From Oncomelania hupensis (taxonomy: Eukaryota; Mollusca; Gastropoda; Littorinimorpha; Pomatiopsidae), in assembly GCA_036898135.1 (NCBI GenBank), contig JBAHVR010000218.1:1-64000 (forward strand): DNA of 64,000 bases. The letters run 5' to 3'. The position numbers and the translations under genes are program-made. Positions 20,793 through 31,581 of the stretch are shown here, piece by piece. Numbering within the stretch: position 1 is the stretch's first letter; every line of letters begins with the position of its first letter. The notes under the pieces are model-generated. The model did no database searches. It saw only the letters and a list, made by a program, of their open reading frames with translations, and was not told where the DNA came from.

Positions 20793-21341
20793 GTGGACTA
20801 TGCGACTCGGTACCCAGAAGCAGTGCCACTGAAGAAGATTGACACTGAAACTGTAGCAGAGGCACTGGTGGACATGTTCAGTAGACTTGGAGTGCCTGAA
20901 GAAATTCTGACAGACCTCGGGACGCAGTTCGTCTCTGACTGCATGAAGGAGGTCAACAGACTGCTGAGCATCCGGCATTTGACTACGACGCCTTACCATC
21001 CGATGTGCAACGGCCTTGTCGAAAAGTTCAATGCTACGTTGAAGTCCACCCTGAAGAAACTGTGCAGCGAGCAGCCCAGACAATGGCATCGCTACATCAA
21101 CGCCTTACTTTTCGCCTACAGAGAAGTACCGCAGGAGTCCACCGGCTTCTCTCCGTTCGAGCTGCTGTACGTAAGAACCAACCGAGGGCCGATGCACATC
21201 CTGAAAGAACTGTGGACGAAGGAAGTGGACACCCCAGAGGTGAAGAACAGTTACCAGTACGTGTTTGAGCTACGAGAGAAGCTGGAGCAGAGAAAACCTG
21301 AAAAAGTCCCAGGACTGTGGAAAGCACTACTACGATCGTAG
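20793..21341 (+). pseudogene. Family A integrase catalytic core
   Basis: Strand-transfer domain: DYATRYPEAVPLKK, the second catalytic Asp in LTDLGTQF (about 20918) and the catalytic Glu in NGLVEKFNATL (about 21010-21040), then FAYREVPQESTGFSPFELLY. The frame breaks again near 21310. The first Asp is missing upstream, so it cannot be active. Confidence 0.85.
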
Positions 21342-22020
21342 GGCTGTGAACAGGAAGTTCAAACCTGGCAACAAAGTGATGGTGCTGATACCTACTGATC
21401 ACAATAAGTTGCTGATGCAGTGGAAAGGCCCGTATGCAGTGGAGACCGTGGTGGGAATCAACGACTACAAGGTGAAGATCGGCCAGCATTCCAAGATATA
21501 CCACGCCAACCTCCTTAAGCTGTACGTGGAAAGGCCATCAGAGACTGTACATGCAGAAACAGCAGCTGAGATCGACAACAGCTTTGACAGCGAGGAACTG
21601 TTGGAACTTGGAGACTTCCACAGCAAAGAAGGCATCGATGATGTTAAGCTAGGACCGAGCTTGACGGAAGGTCAAAAGTTGGAGCTCAAGGACCTTATGG
21701 GCGAGTTTCCCCATAGCTTCAGTGATGTCCCAGGCTCTACGACTTTGGTCGAACATGAAATCCATCTCACTTCCAATATTCCCGTTCGATCCAGACCCTT
21801 TCCGATCCCTTTCAAGGCCCGCGAATCCTTGAAGAAAGACATCGATGAGATGCTGAAGATGGGCATCATCAGGGAGTCCAGTTCCCCCTACGCGTCCCCT
21901 GTCGTGATCGTGAAGAAGAAGGACGGGAGCAACAGAGTATGCATCGACTACAGGAAGGTTAATAAGATCACCGTCTTCGACCCTGAGCCGATGCCTACTG
22001 CAGCAGACCTCTTCCGCTAA
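21265..22020 (+). pseudogene. Family A integrase C-terminus and RT N-terminus
   Basis: Starts in the integrase C-terminal GPY/F-type module (MQWKGPYAVETVVG, then YHANLLKLYV), then a linker, then RT fingers: VRSRPFPIPF, SSSPYASPVVIVKKKDG and CIDYRKVNKIT. The frame breaks at 22018 after AADLF. Integrase and RT in this order within one polyprotein is direct evidence for the Gmr1-like arrangement. Confidence 0.88.
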
Positions 22021-22462
22021 ACTATCGGGGAGTAAAATATTCTCAAAGGCTGACCTCAGCAAGGGTTATTGGCAGGTCCCCGTTCGTCAACAGGACATAC
22101 CTAAGACTGCTTTTAAAACTCCTGATGGGACGTACGAGTGCCTAAGGATGCCCTTTGGCATGGTCAACAGCGGAGCTACCCTGAAGAGAGGAATGAGGAA
22201 GATGCTCAATGGGATGGACAACGTCGTGTGTTACTGGGACGACCTGCTAGTCCACACCCACACCTGGGAAGAGCATCTGGAGACCTTGAGGGAGCTGTTC
22301 CACCATCTTCAAGAAGCCAACCTGACTGTGAGACCCAGAAGGTGTATTCTGGGAACCGACAACGTCGACTGCGTCGGACATCCGACGGAAGAAGGAGACA
22401 ACGGAGGATGCACTGACTCCAGGAAAGCCCACATGATCATCGTCTTTGACCTGGGCCGATGA
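22021..22462 (+). pseudogene. Family A RT palm; no RNase H
   Basis: FSKADLSKGYWQVPV, LRMPFGMVNSGAT and the catalytic YWDD (22232-22243). After CVGHPTEEGDNGG the homology to other Gypsy RTs (FLGHVVG..., connection, RNase H) ends and the frame stops at 22462. The same truncation occurs in copy 2 (25479-25766, minus), so it is a feature of this subfamily, not a private deletion. Confidence 0.82.
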
Positions 22463-22635
22463 CAACCGCAACTGACGTGGGCGTCGTTTCCTTGCGGATG
22501 AAAGAACATTGACTCTGTGTATATAAACTGAGAACATTGACAGTATCCAGACAGTCTGAAATAAGTTTTAATTCTGTACTTTGCTTGCGCTTTACGTTTC
22601 AACGTTGTTGAAAGAAATTGGGTAAATTTCTTCTT

Positions 22636-22648
22636 GAGTGGGGGGTTA
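22636..22648 (+). promoter_or_regulatory. Polypurine tract, family A
   Basis: gagtggggggtta directly before the 3' LTR; the same motif precedes the LTR of the minus-strand copy (25216-25228). Confidence 0.7.
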
Positions 22649-23286
22649 TGTTACGTTGAAACGCGAAGGATAGTATGTCTGAAGCACGCACGATAGATCT
22701 AATCGTTTCGTTTTGCGAAGTATTCAATAATGGAGTTTATTTACCTTTGATTTGAGTTTGCATTGTTGTTAGGAGAGGCTTTGTATAACGTTGATAATTT
22801 TCGTTAGTCGATATTGTTGGAGAATTCTCTGGGTTTGCGTGTTTACTGTCGATAGAATTTTCCCGATAAAGGTCGAAGTTTGAAGGAACGTTCCTGGAAT
22901 GTTTAGAAAGATGTATGACGTAAGTCAGTAATGACGATATTTTATTTGATTGGCTGTTGTGCGTCATTCTAGTCTACCGTGTTCTAAATTGTTCGGGAAC
23001 AGAGAGAGGCTATATATTTTATGTGCCGCACTGTTTTGGATGGTTGTTGATAGTGAGTTGGAAAGTAAAAGTTGAGAGTGGAAAAGCGATTGAGCGATTG
23101 TATGCAGTTGTTGATGTGTGCTGAATAGAAGTGGAAAACTTCATACGTCGACTCCGTGTCTTGTTGCTGAGTGAGCAGGCTGCGTGGATAAACGAATCTG
23201 AGTTACACACCTATCAGGAATTCAAGCATCGGGGCTGAATCAAATACTGATAAAGAAAAAAACCAACATCGAATCGGAGTGTAACA
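22649..23286 (+). repeat. Family A 3' LTR (638 bp)
   Basis: TGTTACG to GTAACA. Similar to the 5' LTR at both ends but clearly different in the central third (around 22855-22910), while keeping the bZIP-like block atgacgtaagtcagtaatg. Confidence 0.9.
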
Positions 23287-23487
23287 CTAACAAACAACCC
23301 AATGTATTTGAAATAATCAGGTGGTACAATTACACCTACATATAACGAGGCGTCAAATACAAATCAAATAATCAAGCAGCACATTGCAAAACAGTGGTTA
23401 CGTCATATTAAGGTAATGCTGCCTTAATGTATGTTTGACTGAAGGAAGAGTGGTACACAATATTTATATTTATATTTATATTTATAT
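23287..23487. other. Non-coding spacer
   Basis: Nothing recognised beyond a short (tttata)n run at 23461-23491. Confidence 0.5.
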
Positions 23488-23645
23488 TTAAAGGAAGTGA
23501 GTTCCAGATTAGAGGTCCCGAGAATGCAAAACTATTGACCGACACATTCTTTTTATATATACCTAGAAGGTACAGATCTTTGGAGACACGTTTGCAAACG
23601 TAATCTACATGTTTATGCCATTTAAGTTTATGATCAATTCAAAGA
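23488..23645 (-). pseudogene. LINE RT C-terminal fragment
   Basis: On the minus strand an open stretch encodes IDHKLKWHKHVDYVCKRVS followed by KDLYLLGI and, after a deletion, SFAFSGPLIWNSLPLNI. These are the thumb-domain and C-terminal LWNSLP blocks of invertebrate LINE RTs. It has no start codon and is a short internally deleted remnant. Confidence 0.65.
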
Positions 23646-23984
23646 ATTGAAGATCTCTTTCATACACAGTCTCTCTCTACGAACGGACTGAGTTATGCGG
23701 CCAAAGCTAGCTGGAGCAGTGCGGGCACCGAAGGGTAAAACGAGTATCACAAAGAGATGTATGCTAACAATTTGTTTCCACAACCCGATGTAAACAAGTC
23801 AGTGGGGAGTCGGAGGAATTAGCCTATTTCTAAGCAGCTTTCAAGTCTTTGTTGCCCGAGTCGAAACATAGCGCCCAGAGGCGGGACCTATTTTACATCT
23901 ATCAGGCGCCATTAATTTCTAGCCTGTGGACAAGGCAAGTTAGTCCCGCCTTAGACCACGCACCCACAACGCTCGCTGCCACAA

Positions 23985-24055
23985 ACACAAACACACACAC
24001 GCCCACACACACACACACATACACACCTATACCCACACACACACACACACACTCC
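23985..24055. repeat. (CA)n microsatellite
   Basis: Interrupted CA repeat next to the broken end of the minus-strand Gypsy element. Confidence 0.93.
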
Positions 24056-24095
24056 TTACAAAGGAGAGATCAGAATCGCGGCTTGACCCCCAAAA

Positions 24096-24582
24096 TGTTA
24101 CACTCAGTTCGATGTTGGTGTTTTTCTTTATCAGTATCTGATTCAGCCCCAATGCTGAATTCCTGATAGGGTGTAACTCAGATTCGTTTATCCACGCAGC
24201 CCGCTCAAGCAGCATACAAGTCACAAAGTCGACGTATGAAGTTTTCCACTTTTATTCAGCACACATCAACAACTGCATACAATCGCTCAATCGTCTTTCC
24301 ACTCTCAAATTTACTTTCCAACAAAAAACAACTTCAACTATCTCTCTTATTTTTGAAACAGCGCGGCACTTAAATAGTCTCTTGATACTCCCGAGTAACC
24401 TGGATCAATCTCGTTTGATGCAATTTAACCAATCGCTTCTAACTTTGTCATTACTGTCTTACGTCATACATATTTTCTTCTCCTTCCGGAACGTCTTCTT
24501 GCTTCGACATGTATCGGGAAATTTCTATCGAGAGTAAAAACGCAGATCCAGAAAATTCTACAACAATATCGACTAACGAAAA
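24096..24582 (-). repeat. Family A partial LTR
   Basis: Ends at the normal LTR terminus (plus-strand TGTTACAC at 24096) and is followed on the minus strand by the primer-binding leader; its other end stops at cgactaacgaaaa where the next LTR begins. Confidence 0.88.
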
Positions 24583-25215
24583 TGTTACACTCGATTCGAT
24601 GTTGGTGTTTTCTATCAGTATCTGATTCAGCCCCAATGCTGAAGTACTGATAGGGTGTAACTCAGATTCGTTTATCCACGCAGCCCGTCCAAACAGCATA
24701 CAAGTCACAAAGTCGACGTATGAAGTTTTCCACTTTTATTCAGCACACATCAACAACTGCATACAATCGCTCAATCGTCTTTCCACTCTCAAATTTACTT
24801 TCCAACTGACAACAACTTCAACTATCTCTCTTATTTTTGAAACAGCGCGGCACTTAAATAGTCTCTTGATACTCCTGAATAACCTGGATCAATCTCGTTT
24901 GACGCAATTTAACCAATCGCTTCTAACTTCGTCATTACTGTCTTACGTCATACATATTTTCTTCTCCTTCCGGAACGTCTTCTTGCTTCGACATGTATCG
25001 GGAAATTTCTATCGAGAGTAAACACGCAGATCCAGAAAATTCTACAACAATATCGACTAACGAAAATTATCAACGTTATACAAAGCCTCTCCTAACAACA
25101 ATGCAAACTCAAATCAAAGGTAAATAAACTCCATTATTGAATACTTTGCAAAACGAAACGATTTGATCTATCGTGCGCGCTTCCGACGTACTACCATTCG
25201 CGTTTCAACGTAACA
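24583..25215 (-). repeat. Family A complete LTR (633 bp)
   Basis: Complete on the minus strand (TGTTACG to GTAACA) and preceded by the family polypurine tract, so it is a 3' LTR. Confidence 0.9.
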
Positions 25216-25478
25216 TAACCCCCCACTCAAGAAGAAATTTACCCAATTTGTTTCAACAACGTTGAAACGTAATGCACAAACAAAATGCAATATTAAAACT
25301 TATCTCAGACTTTCTGAATACTGTCATTATGCTCGGTTCATTCACACAGAGTCAATGTTCTTCCACTTCAAATCTGTCTGGATATTGTCAATGTTCACAG
25401 TTTATCTACACAGTCAATGTTTTTTTTTATCTTCAAGCCTGTCTAGATATTACCAATGTTCTCAGTTCATCAACACAG

Positions 25479-25766
25479 TCAGTGTTCTCTCATCTGCGAG
25501 GAAACGACGCCCTCGTCAGTCGCGGTTGTCATCGGCCCAGGGTCAAAGACGATGATCACGTGGGCTTTCCTGGAGACAGTGCATCCTCCGTTGTCTCCTT
25601 CTTCCGTCGGATGTCCGACGAAGTCGACGTTGTCAGCTCCCAGAATGCATTCGCTGGGTCTCACGGTCAGGTTGGCTTCTGTGAGACGGTGAAACAGCTC
25701 CCTCAAGGTCTGCAGATGCTCTTCCCAGGTTCGAGTGTGGACCAGCAGGTCGTCCCAGTAACACAC
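25479..25766 (-). pseudogene. Family A copy 2 RT palm fragment
   Basis: Encodes CYWDDLLVHTRTWEEHL, LTVRPSECILGADNVDFVGH and then the same non-RT tail (PTEEGDNGGC) as copy 1, with a 1-2-residue difference pattern typical of sister copies. The YWDD catalytic box is intact. RNase H is absent at the same position as copy 1. Confidence 0.85.
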
Positions 25767-25767
25767 T

Positions 25768-26350
25768 CCTGGGTCTTGGACGTGAAATGATCATCACAAC
25801 CAGAGCTCTGAAAAAGGAGTCAAATGCCTGCTTCGAAGATAAAAACAAACAGGTTTTGTGTTGGTGAAAGCATCAATGGAGGAAACTTGTTTTTAAAAAT
25901 CTTCTAAAAGAGTGTTTCCTTTTAGGAAGAGCATCAATTTCTTTTGATGCTGTGAGCTTCGAGCTTGCGGATCAACTGAAGGATCATTTTGGTGTTCTAG
26001 AACACATGAAAGTTCAGAAACAAGTTTTCTTCTGTCAAATTTTAGACCGGAAGGTTTTATTTTCAGTTTGTTGGTTTCATTGTCTTTTAAACAGATTGGA
26101 TTTTACTTACGTTTGTGTGGCGCTGTTACTAATATAGGTGAATTCAATAATTTTCTATTCTGATTGTTGTCCGTGGAATGCACACACGTGGTAAATATCT
26201 AGGGATGACATAATAAGAGGAACTACGTCATTTGTGGAAATTCGTGTCAAGGGCTTTTAAGAACAGTAAAGATTACGAAAGACACTTAGTTTACAAAATG
26301 TGACGTAACACAAGCAAAGAATTCTTTTTTTTTTTTTTTTTTTATTATTA
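25768..26350. other. Spacer, possible 5' region of LINE B
   Basis: No gene recognised. Open stretches on the plus strand have no known motif. A poly-T run lies at 26326-26341. Confidence 0.4.
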
Positions 26351-26355
26351 TTAGT

Positions 26356-27672
26356 GTGTTTACTGAAAAATATTTAGGATGGTGGAAAAAGATGAAGAAT
26401 TTACATCAAAAATTTAATATTGACTTTCAACATCAAATACAAGAAGGGGGGTCACTTCTGGTCATGGAAATGAAAGGATCTTTACAACCTGAGCTCCTGA
26501 AGGTTTTCTTCGATCCACTGCTTCCAGAATGTGATTGCGTGGTGTTCGTGGATGAAATAAAAGGAAGAAATACGTCATTGTGTGTGACCAGAGACCAGAG
26601 TGGACATGACGTAAACATTTAGTTACAAGGGGGAAAAAAAAGTACAGTCACATGTGGTAGTTTCTTGTTTCATCTTAGTGACGCAAAAAACGCGCTTGAT
26701 AAAATATTTCAAAATTACATAAATATCACAAAATGTACAATAAGGATGCATTGCCTTCGTGAACAGTTTAATATAGACAAGAAATCGATCATTCTTGAAA
26801 ATGAAAGGGAATTTATAGTTACTACACCTGAAAAGCAAATAAGTATAAAATACTTGAAAGACAATGTATGTAAACAAAACTTTCCTGTACTAGTACGGGA
26901 TAAACATACGGGAAATGTAACTTTGAAGAAACTTCCTGTATCAAGTAAATTTCCATTTCAAGGTTTTGTAGGTAATGTCGCTTCTGTTCGTAAACTGCGT
27001 TCTGGAGACTGGTATGTTCATTGTGTTTCTCGGCAACAACAAGACAAATTATTATCACTGTCTGACATCGGGGGTGCACATGTAAAGTGTGTTATTCCAA
27101 CTGAAACAACTGAAGGAGTAGTATTTGGACTAAGCAATACACACACTCTAAAGAACAATGAAAACATCATCAAATACAAAAATATAATTGCGAAAAAATC
27201 AAGTCATACCATAACAAGAATAGTGTTTGCATCAAACAAATTGCCTGCAACATTGACACAAAATGACAAAACTTTTAAGGTACATCCATATTGTCCTCCA
27301 GTTCCACGGTGCACACGATGCCAGCGATTAAACCATACTTTGAAACATTGTTGTGCAAAACAAAGATGTTGCAGATGCGGAGGATATCACTCAAGGCAAA
27401 ATTGCAACGCCTCCAAGCCTCACTGTGTAAACTGTGGAGGTGAGCACTCAGCTGCCTATCGTGGATGTGCCAAAAAGGTGCTACTAAAAAATGCTCTCAC
27501 AGAAAGATCAAAATGCTCTATGAGCATACAGGAGGCTATTGAGAAAGTACAGCAGAAACGTCCTGAAAAAGAAAGTAAAAAAAACATATGCTCAAGTAGC
27601 TGCACAACAAACTGCAACCTCAACACCATCTTTCACAGAGTTTTTGGAAAAAGTAGCTGTCCCAATAATTAG
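26356..27672 (+). pseudogene. LINE B ORF1, RNA-binding gag-like part
   Basis: One frame with a single in-frame TAG (26620-26622). The part after it holds an RRM-like segment (FQGFVGNVASVRKL, GDWYVHCVSRQQQ; about 26960-27110) and three CCHC-type knuckles: CTRCQRLNHTLKHC, CRCGGYHSRQNC and CVNCGGEHSAAYRGC (27310-27470). This is the ORF1 plan of jockey/I-type LINEs, which coats LINE RNA. The frame shifts at an A8 run (27577-27584) into the next ORF, which begins KKTYAQVAAQ. Confidence 0.75.
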
Positions 27673-28486
27673 TGAGCAAGACACAAACATCGACAGACTT
27701 TTTGCTATCTACAAAACACTTTTTCAACATAAATCAACGACAGCAAGCATTGCACACTCTGAAAGAGATAAGGCAGAGCAGCTGATCAAACTGTGTAAAC
27801 ACAATGTACGACAGGTGTCAGATGGTATAATAAGTGATGAATCAACACCAGAGACTGTGTCATGTTCTACTCCTTGTGACACATTTGTCGAATGTCCGGA
27901 TGTTTCTAAACTAAACATGAGATCTGTCAGTGACATCACCAGTACTTCTTTTGAAAGACTAAAGCATAGTAAAGTAGCCAAAGATACTAAACAACTCATA
28001 ATAGGAGACTCCGTCATTAGAGGCATCAGAATGGAAGAAGTTGCTGTTGAAGGCGTCAAAAGTCAGCTAGTCTGCATTCCTGATATAAAAATTGAAGACA
28101 TTGTTCAATGGTTGGATGATGTACCTGCAAATGGAAAAGTAGAATATTTCATTATTCATGCAGGTATCAACAGCTGCAAAACAAAAAACATTAACATGAA
28201 GGACTGGTTAAAGATGATTAAAGTAGTCAAGGCAACATTCCCTGCAGCATACATTTGTGTGTCATCTATTGTACCCCCAAGAGGTCAGTTGAGAAAGAAA
28301 GGTGATGCCGCCAACGCTGCACTGAGAGCAGCATGTGTCAAAGAAAATGTACACTTTGTAGACAACAGTGTATCCTTTCTCACAAAAACGGGGGCTACAA
28401 ACCGTTCCTTTTACAGAGACTGCATTCATCTGAATAAAAAAGGAATGAAGTTAATGTCACTGATGTTCAGAAATATTTTGTCATAA
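27539..28486 (+). pseudogene. LINE B ORF1 C-terminus with SGNH-hydrolase-like domain
   Basis: Continues ORF1 after a +1 shift at the A8 run. Residues from about 155 on look like an SGNH/GDSL hydrolase: IIGDSVIRG (block I, Ser), IIHAGINS (block III-like, Asn) and DCIHLNKKG (block V, Asp-x-x-His). Esterase-like domains are known in ORF1 of CR1-type LINEs; here one follows a jockey/I-like zinc-knuckle domain. Role in the element is unknown (membrane or RNP association has been suggested for CR1). Confidence 0.65.
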
Positions 28487-28503
28487 TTGAACAACATTCA
28501 TTT

Positions 28504-28565
28504 GATTGATTGATTTATTGTTGCTTTAGGTCCAGCGGACTCTTCCGAGCCAAATCAGGACCGGA
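28504..28565 (-). mobile_element. 62-bp retroposon insert with 11-bp TSD, (CAAT)n tail
   Basis: Inserted between ORF1 and ORF2 of LINE B and flanked by aacattcattt (28493-28503 and 28566-28576). On the minus strand it reads gtcctgatttggctc, gtccgctggacc, then aataaatcaatcaatc. Related to the repeats at 3264-3345 and 38630-38700. A severely 5'-truncated SINE or LINE end. Confidence 0.75.
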
Positions 28566-28598
28566 AACATTCATTTAAAAAAAAACTATCTTAAATTT

Positions 28599-28938
28599 AT
28601 GATTGATGATAAATTTGGTATTGTTCAGTGGAATTGCAGATCTATATCCACAAATGTACACTCTTTACAACAATATGTAGCAACAAACCAACATCATGTT
28701 CTTGCACTGCAGTCATTGAATGTAAAAAGGAAGAAACTTCCTAAGATTGAAGGCTACTTTTTTCCACCAGTAACACCATTTATTAAACAGAATACAAAAG
28801 TAAGCGTTGCGATATACATTAGGAAAGATATGGATTACGTCACATGCAAGTCTCCCATTCCAAAAGATTTAAATGATGTGTATTCAGTAGCCGTGAAAGT
28901 AAAAATTCATGATCAAATGTATGTTACTATCACGTCAG
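28599..28938 (+). pseudogene. LINE B ORF2, endonuclease N-terminal part
   Basis: Starts MIDDKFGIVQWNCRSI, the first block of an EEP endonuclease, then a variable region and VTITS, where the frame is cut by the LTR element. The continuation (VYYPLGPDDF) is found immediately after the element at 36888, in frame once one TSD copy is removed. Confidence 0.85.
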
Positions 28939-30277
28939 TGTAGAGAACGGGATTTTTCCGGGATTTTTATAATTCGATTATTGTACGGTGTTTTTGATTG
29001 GCTATGATTCGGGAGCCAATGATATGAAGGTTTGAATTAATCAAAGTTTGAATTAGAGGGAAAATTGTTCACTCACTCAGAAATTCTGTGTCGGCTGGTG
29101 TGCCGTGGAGCAGTGTGTGTGTAGGCCATGAAAAAGGAAAAAAAAGATTAAAAAAAAGAAAGTAAATTGAAAAAGAAACTAAAGGAGGTAGAAAGCGTGA
29201 GAGCCTATCAAGGTGAATAAGTTCTACGGTCTTTCTCTCTGGAAGTGGATGCTTATTTTGTGCTGTAAAGAATACAGGTATTTACAAGGTTTTTCATGAT
29301 TGTACAATGGGGATAAGTATATTTTTGTATTGAAAGGTAGTGAGCTGTTGTCCACTGAGATGGAATGTTGAATTTTCATTGATGTAATAATATTATTAAT
29401 TACGTGGGGCGATAGTTGTAGCGTAGTAGATAATGAAGTATGAATGAAATGCGTGAGCTTGTTTAATAGTAATTTTCATTCATGAACTGATTACCTGGAT
29501 GTGAATAATGATAGTGGAGGAAGGACAGTGGTGATCGTATACGAAACAGAATGGAACGAAGCGAGGAACAAAGGGAGATGAGCAAAGGATGAAACTAAAG
29601 AAGAATATATAGGGTATCCGAGTCAAAGAATTGACATTTGTATATATGTATGTCGTATAGCGGCCTACTGGAGGCTTACTTGGGGCGAGAGGCCTACTCA
29701 GGAGCGGCTGTTGCTCCGTGCTGTCCAGGTGGGGACAGGAGAGAAATCGAAGGCATCGTGTGGGACATCGGAGAGGGTCAGACCTTCGCTTCACCAAAGT
29801 CTACGTTATCTACTTCGGGTGGACTGGAGGTCACGATCGCTCCTCCACCCGTCGACGTTCGTTCGAGTGAATCATCTCTGGCATCTAGTGCCAGCTCGTG
29901 TGGAAACGGCCTGTAAAGGTACTGTGATTGTTTGTGCTTAATGTGGTGGTCAGGACAAGTGATTGCCTGACGGCGTTTATCCAGGCTCGGTCGCTCTAGT
30001 GCGGCATTGTCAAACCAGTGTGGGAATGGTGTATAAAGTGAAACGTGTTAGATTAATTGTATGAAAGGATTGGAGTGAAAGTTGATATAAAAAGTGCTGA
30101 TTATTTATATAAATTTTGAGAACGTGGAACGGATATCTGGTGTTGGTGTTTGTTTGTGTTGAGAAGAGTCCGTACGTTTGTGGGTGTGGTAGTTAACAGG
30201 GAGAACGTGCACGCACACATAATTCTTTAGGAGTCATATATATATATTGCATCTACACTAAATATCCATTCATTACA
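28939..30277 (+). repeat. Family B 5' LTR (1,339 bp)
   Basis: TGTAGAGAACGGG to ATTCATTACA. Almost identical to 35540-36882; differences seen by eye include ccgggatt/ccggtttt near the start, gttgctcc/gtggctcc, gggaatgg/gggattgg and an (AT)n length change. Confidence 0.94.
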
Positions 30278-30279
30278 TG

Positions 30280-30296
30280 TGGTGACCCTGTTGTTT
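30280..30296 (+). promoter_or_regulatory. Primer-binding site, family B
   Basis: TGGTGACCCTGTTGTTT two bases after the LTR; TGG start and position fit a tRNA primer site. tRNA not identified. Confidence 0.6.
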
Positions 30297-31581
30297 CTCT
30301 GTGTTAGTATTGTAGTTTAAAGGTTGGTAGTATCTAGGTCAATTCTTTCACATTATTGGGTAGAGTTTAGATTGTCTCCCTTGTTTGCCTGTGAAGTGAT
30401 TTGTGACTTGTGATTGCGTGATGTTTGTTGTTATTAAGTAGTGGTTTTAGACCGTCTCCAGTTTCACGGTAGGGCGCTTCTGTATAGTTTCAGAGTTGCT
30501 CAAGGGCATAGTATCTTTTTCTACCTGTGGGGTCTATATTCTTTTTCATTGCTCTTTCTGCTGTACTAGTATTGGTTTGTTTACATTGCTTGTAGTTATC
30601 TGTGTTCTGTAGGCCTAACTTTGTGTGTGAGTGAATCAGTGAATGAATTAGTAGTTCCACGTTCTTATTTTATTATAGGTTAGTTACAAAAGCCCCTTAG
30701 TGTTAATATAATTTTGATTTTGTTTTCTTTTAAATTTATTATTAGAAATTTTGCAATTGATTGTTGATTTTTTTTTCTCTTTGCTTAGAGTTAATATATT
30801 TCTTGATTTGTTTTGACTGTATTATTAGAAATTTTGGAAACATTTGTTGGATGTATTAGTGCTTTGTGCTGGTATAATTCATTATCGGTTTCTTTAACTT
30901 GAACATTAATAATTTTGAAATTTTCTGTTGAACTGTCCTTTGTTGTGTATATACATTTTAGTATTGATTGAACTTATTGTTTGAATTTGCGTTATTATTT
31001 GAGTTAGTAACATTTGATTTGTTTATATTATCCTTGTTTAGTCTTAGTAGGTGTTAGTATTCGCCATACTTGTTTCTATTTAATTATATTTATTAAAGTA
31101 GTGTTGACTTTAAGGTATTGAAAAAAATTTTTTTTTGGAAATAATTCATAGGGTTTAGACATTTGAGGACTTAGAGTAATTGAACACTGCTGTTATTGAT
31201 TTGGTATTGAGTCATCCTCGACTATTGTTTATTATAAAAAGACTTTATTTTAATTTTGAAAAGGAAATTATAGTTGTTGATATTTGATTGTTCATACTTT
31301 GTCAGTTTATTATTTTGCTTTACTGCTATTTATTAGTTAGGTTTGTTGATATTTGATTGTTAGTATTTCATAACTTTATTGATTTGGTTTACTGCTATTT
31401 GTTACTTAGATTTGTTTCACTTTGAGTTTAATTTTGACTTAGCTTGACTTGGGCTATTGTTAGTTTTTATTTTTACCATTCTTTCTTGGGTAGTTGGGAC
31501 TTAGTGTATATATTGTAGTTTAGGTAGGTGTTGATTTTGATTTATATTTTCAAAAAAAATTTAAACTTTAAAACTTTAAAC
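30297..31581 (+). other. Family B leader, about 1.3 kb, T-rich
   Basis: Long AT/T-rich untranslated leader without a credible ORF, between the primer site and the gag ATG. Confidence 0.6.

Larger units (their letters stand above)
16804..23286 (+). mobile_element. Ty3/Gypsy element, family A copy 1 (Gmr1-like), decayed
   Basis: LTR (16804-17437), leader, gag, protease-integrase-RT, polypurine tract and LTR (22649-23286) in order. The integrase precedes RT, the domain order known for the Gmr1 group of Ty3/Gypsy. A solo LTR of the same family (18855-19485) sits inside gag. Outer flanks (gggct before, ctaac after) do not match, and the two outer LTRs differ strongly in a central patch, so the element may be a recombinant. 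pol contains at least three frameshifts and lacks RNase H. Confidence 0.9.
24074..25764 (-). mobile_element. Family A copy 2, rearranged, tandem LTRs
   Basis: On the minus strand: RT palm and 3' region (25764-25216), a complete LTR (25215-24583), a second LTR lacking its first part (24582-24096), then 22 bp of primer-site leader (24095-24074). Internal-LTR-LTR-leader order indicates unequal recombination between elements or LTRs. The two LTRs are nearly identical by eye. Confidence 0.85.

Noticed and set aside
20793..22462. Envelope gene or endogenous retrovirus
   Set aside because: All three Gypsy families go from pol to the 3' LTR (or window end) without an env-like ORF.
27570..27590. A AAA AAC slippery heptamer as a programmed -1 site in LINE B ORF1
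   Set aside because: The downstream ORF is in the +1 frame; a -1 shift meets a stop within five codons. A length change of the A8 run explains it better.
29480..29941. ORFs inside the family-B LTRs (repeated at 36081-36542)
   Set aside because: Duplicated only because the LTRs are; no known motif, no good start context, and not preserved in the older solo LTR.
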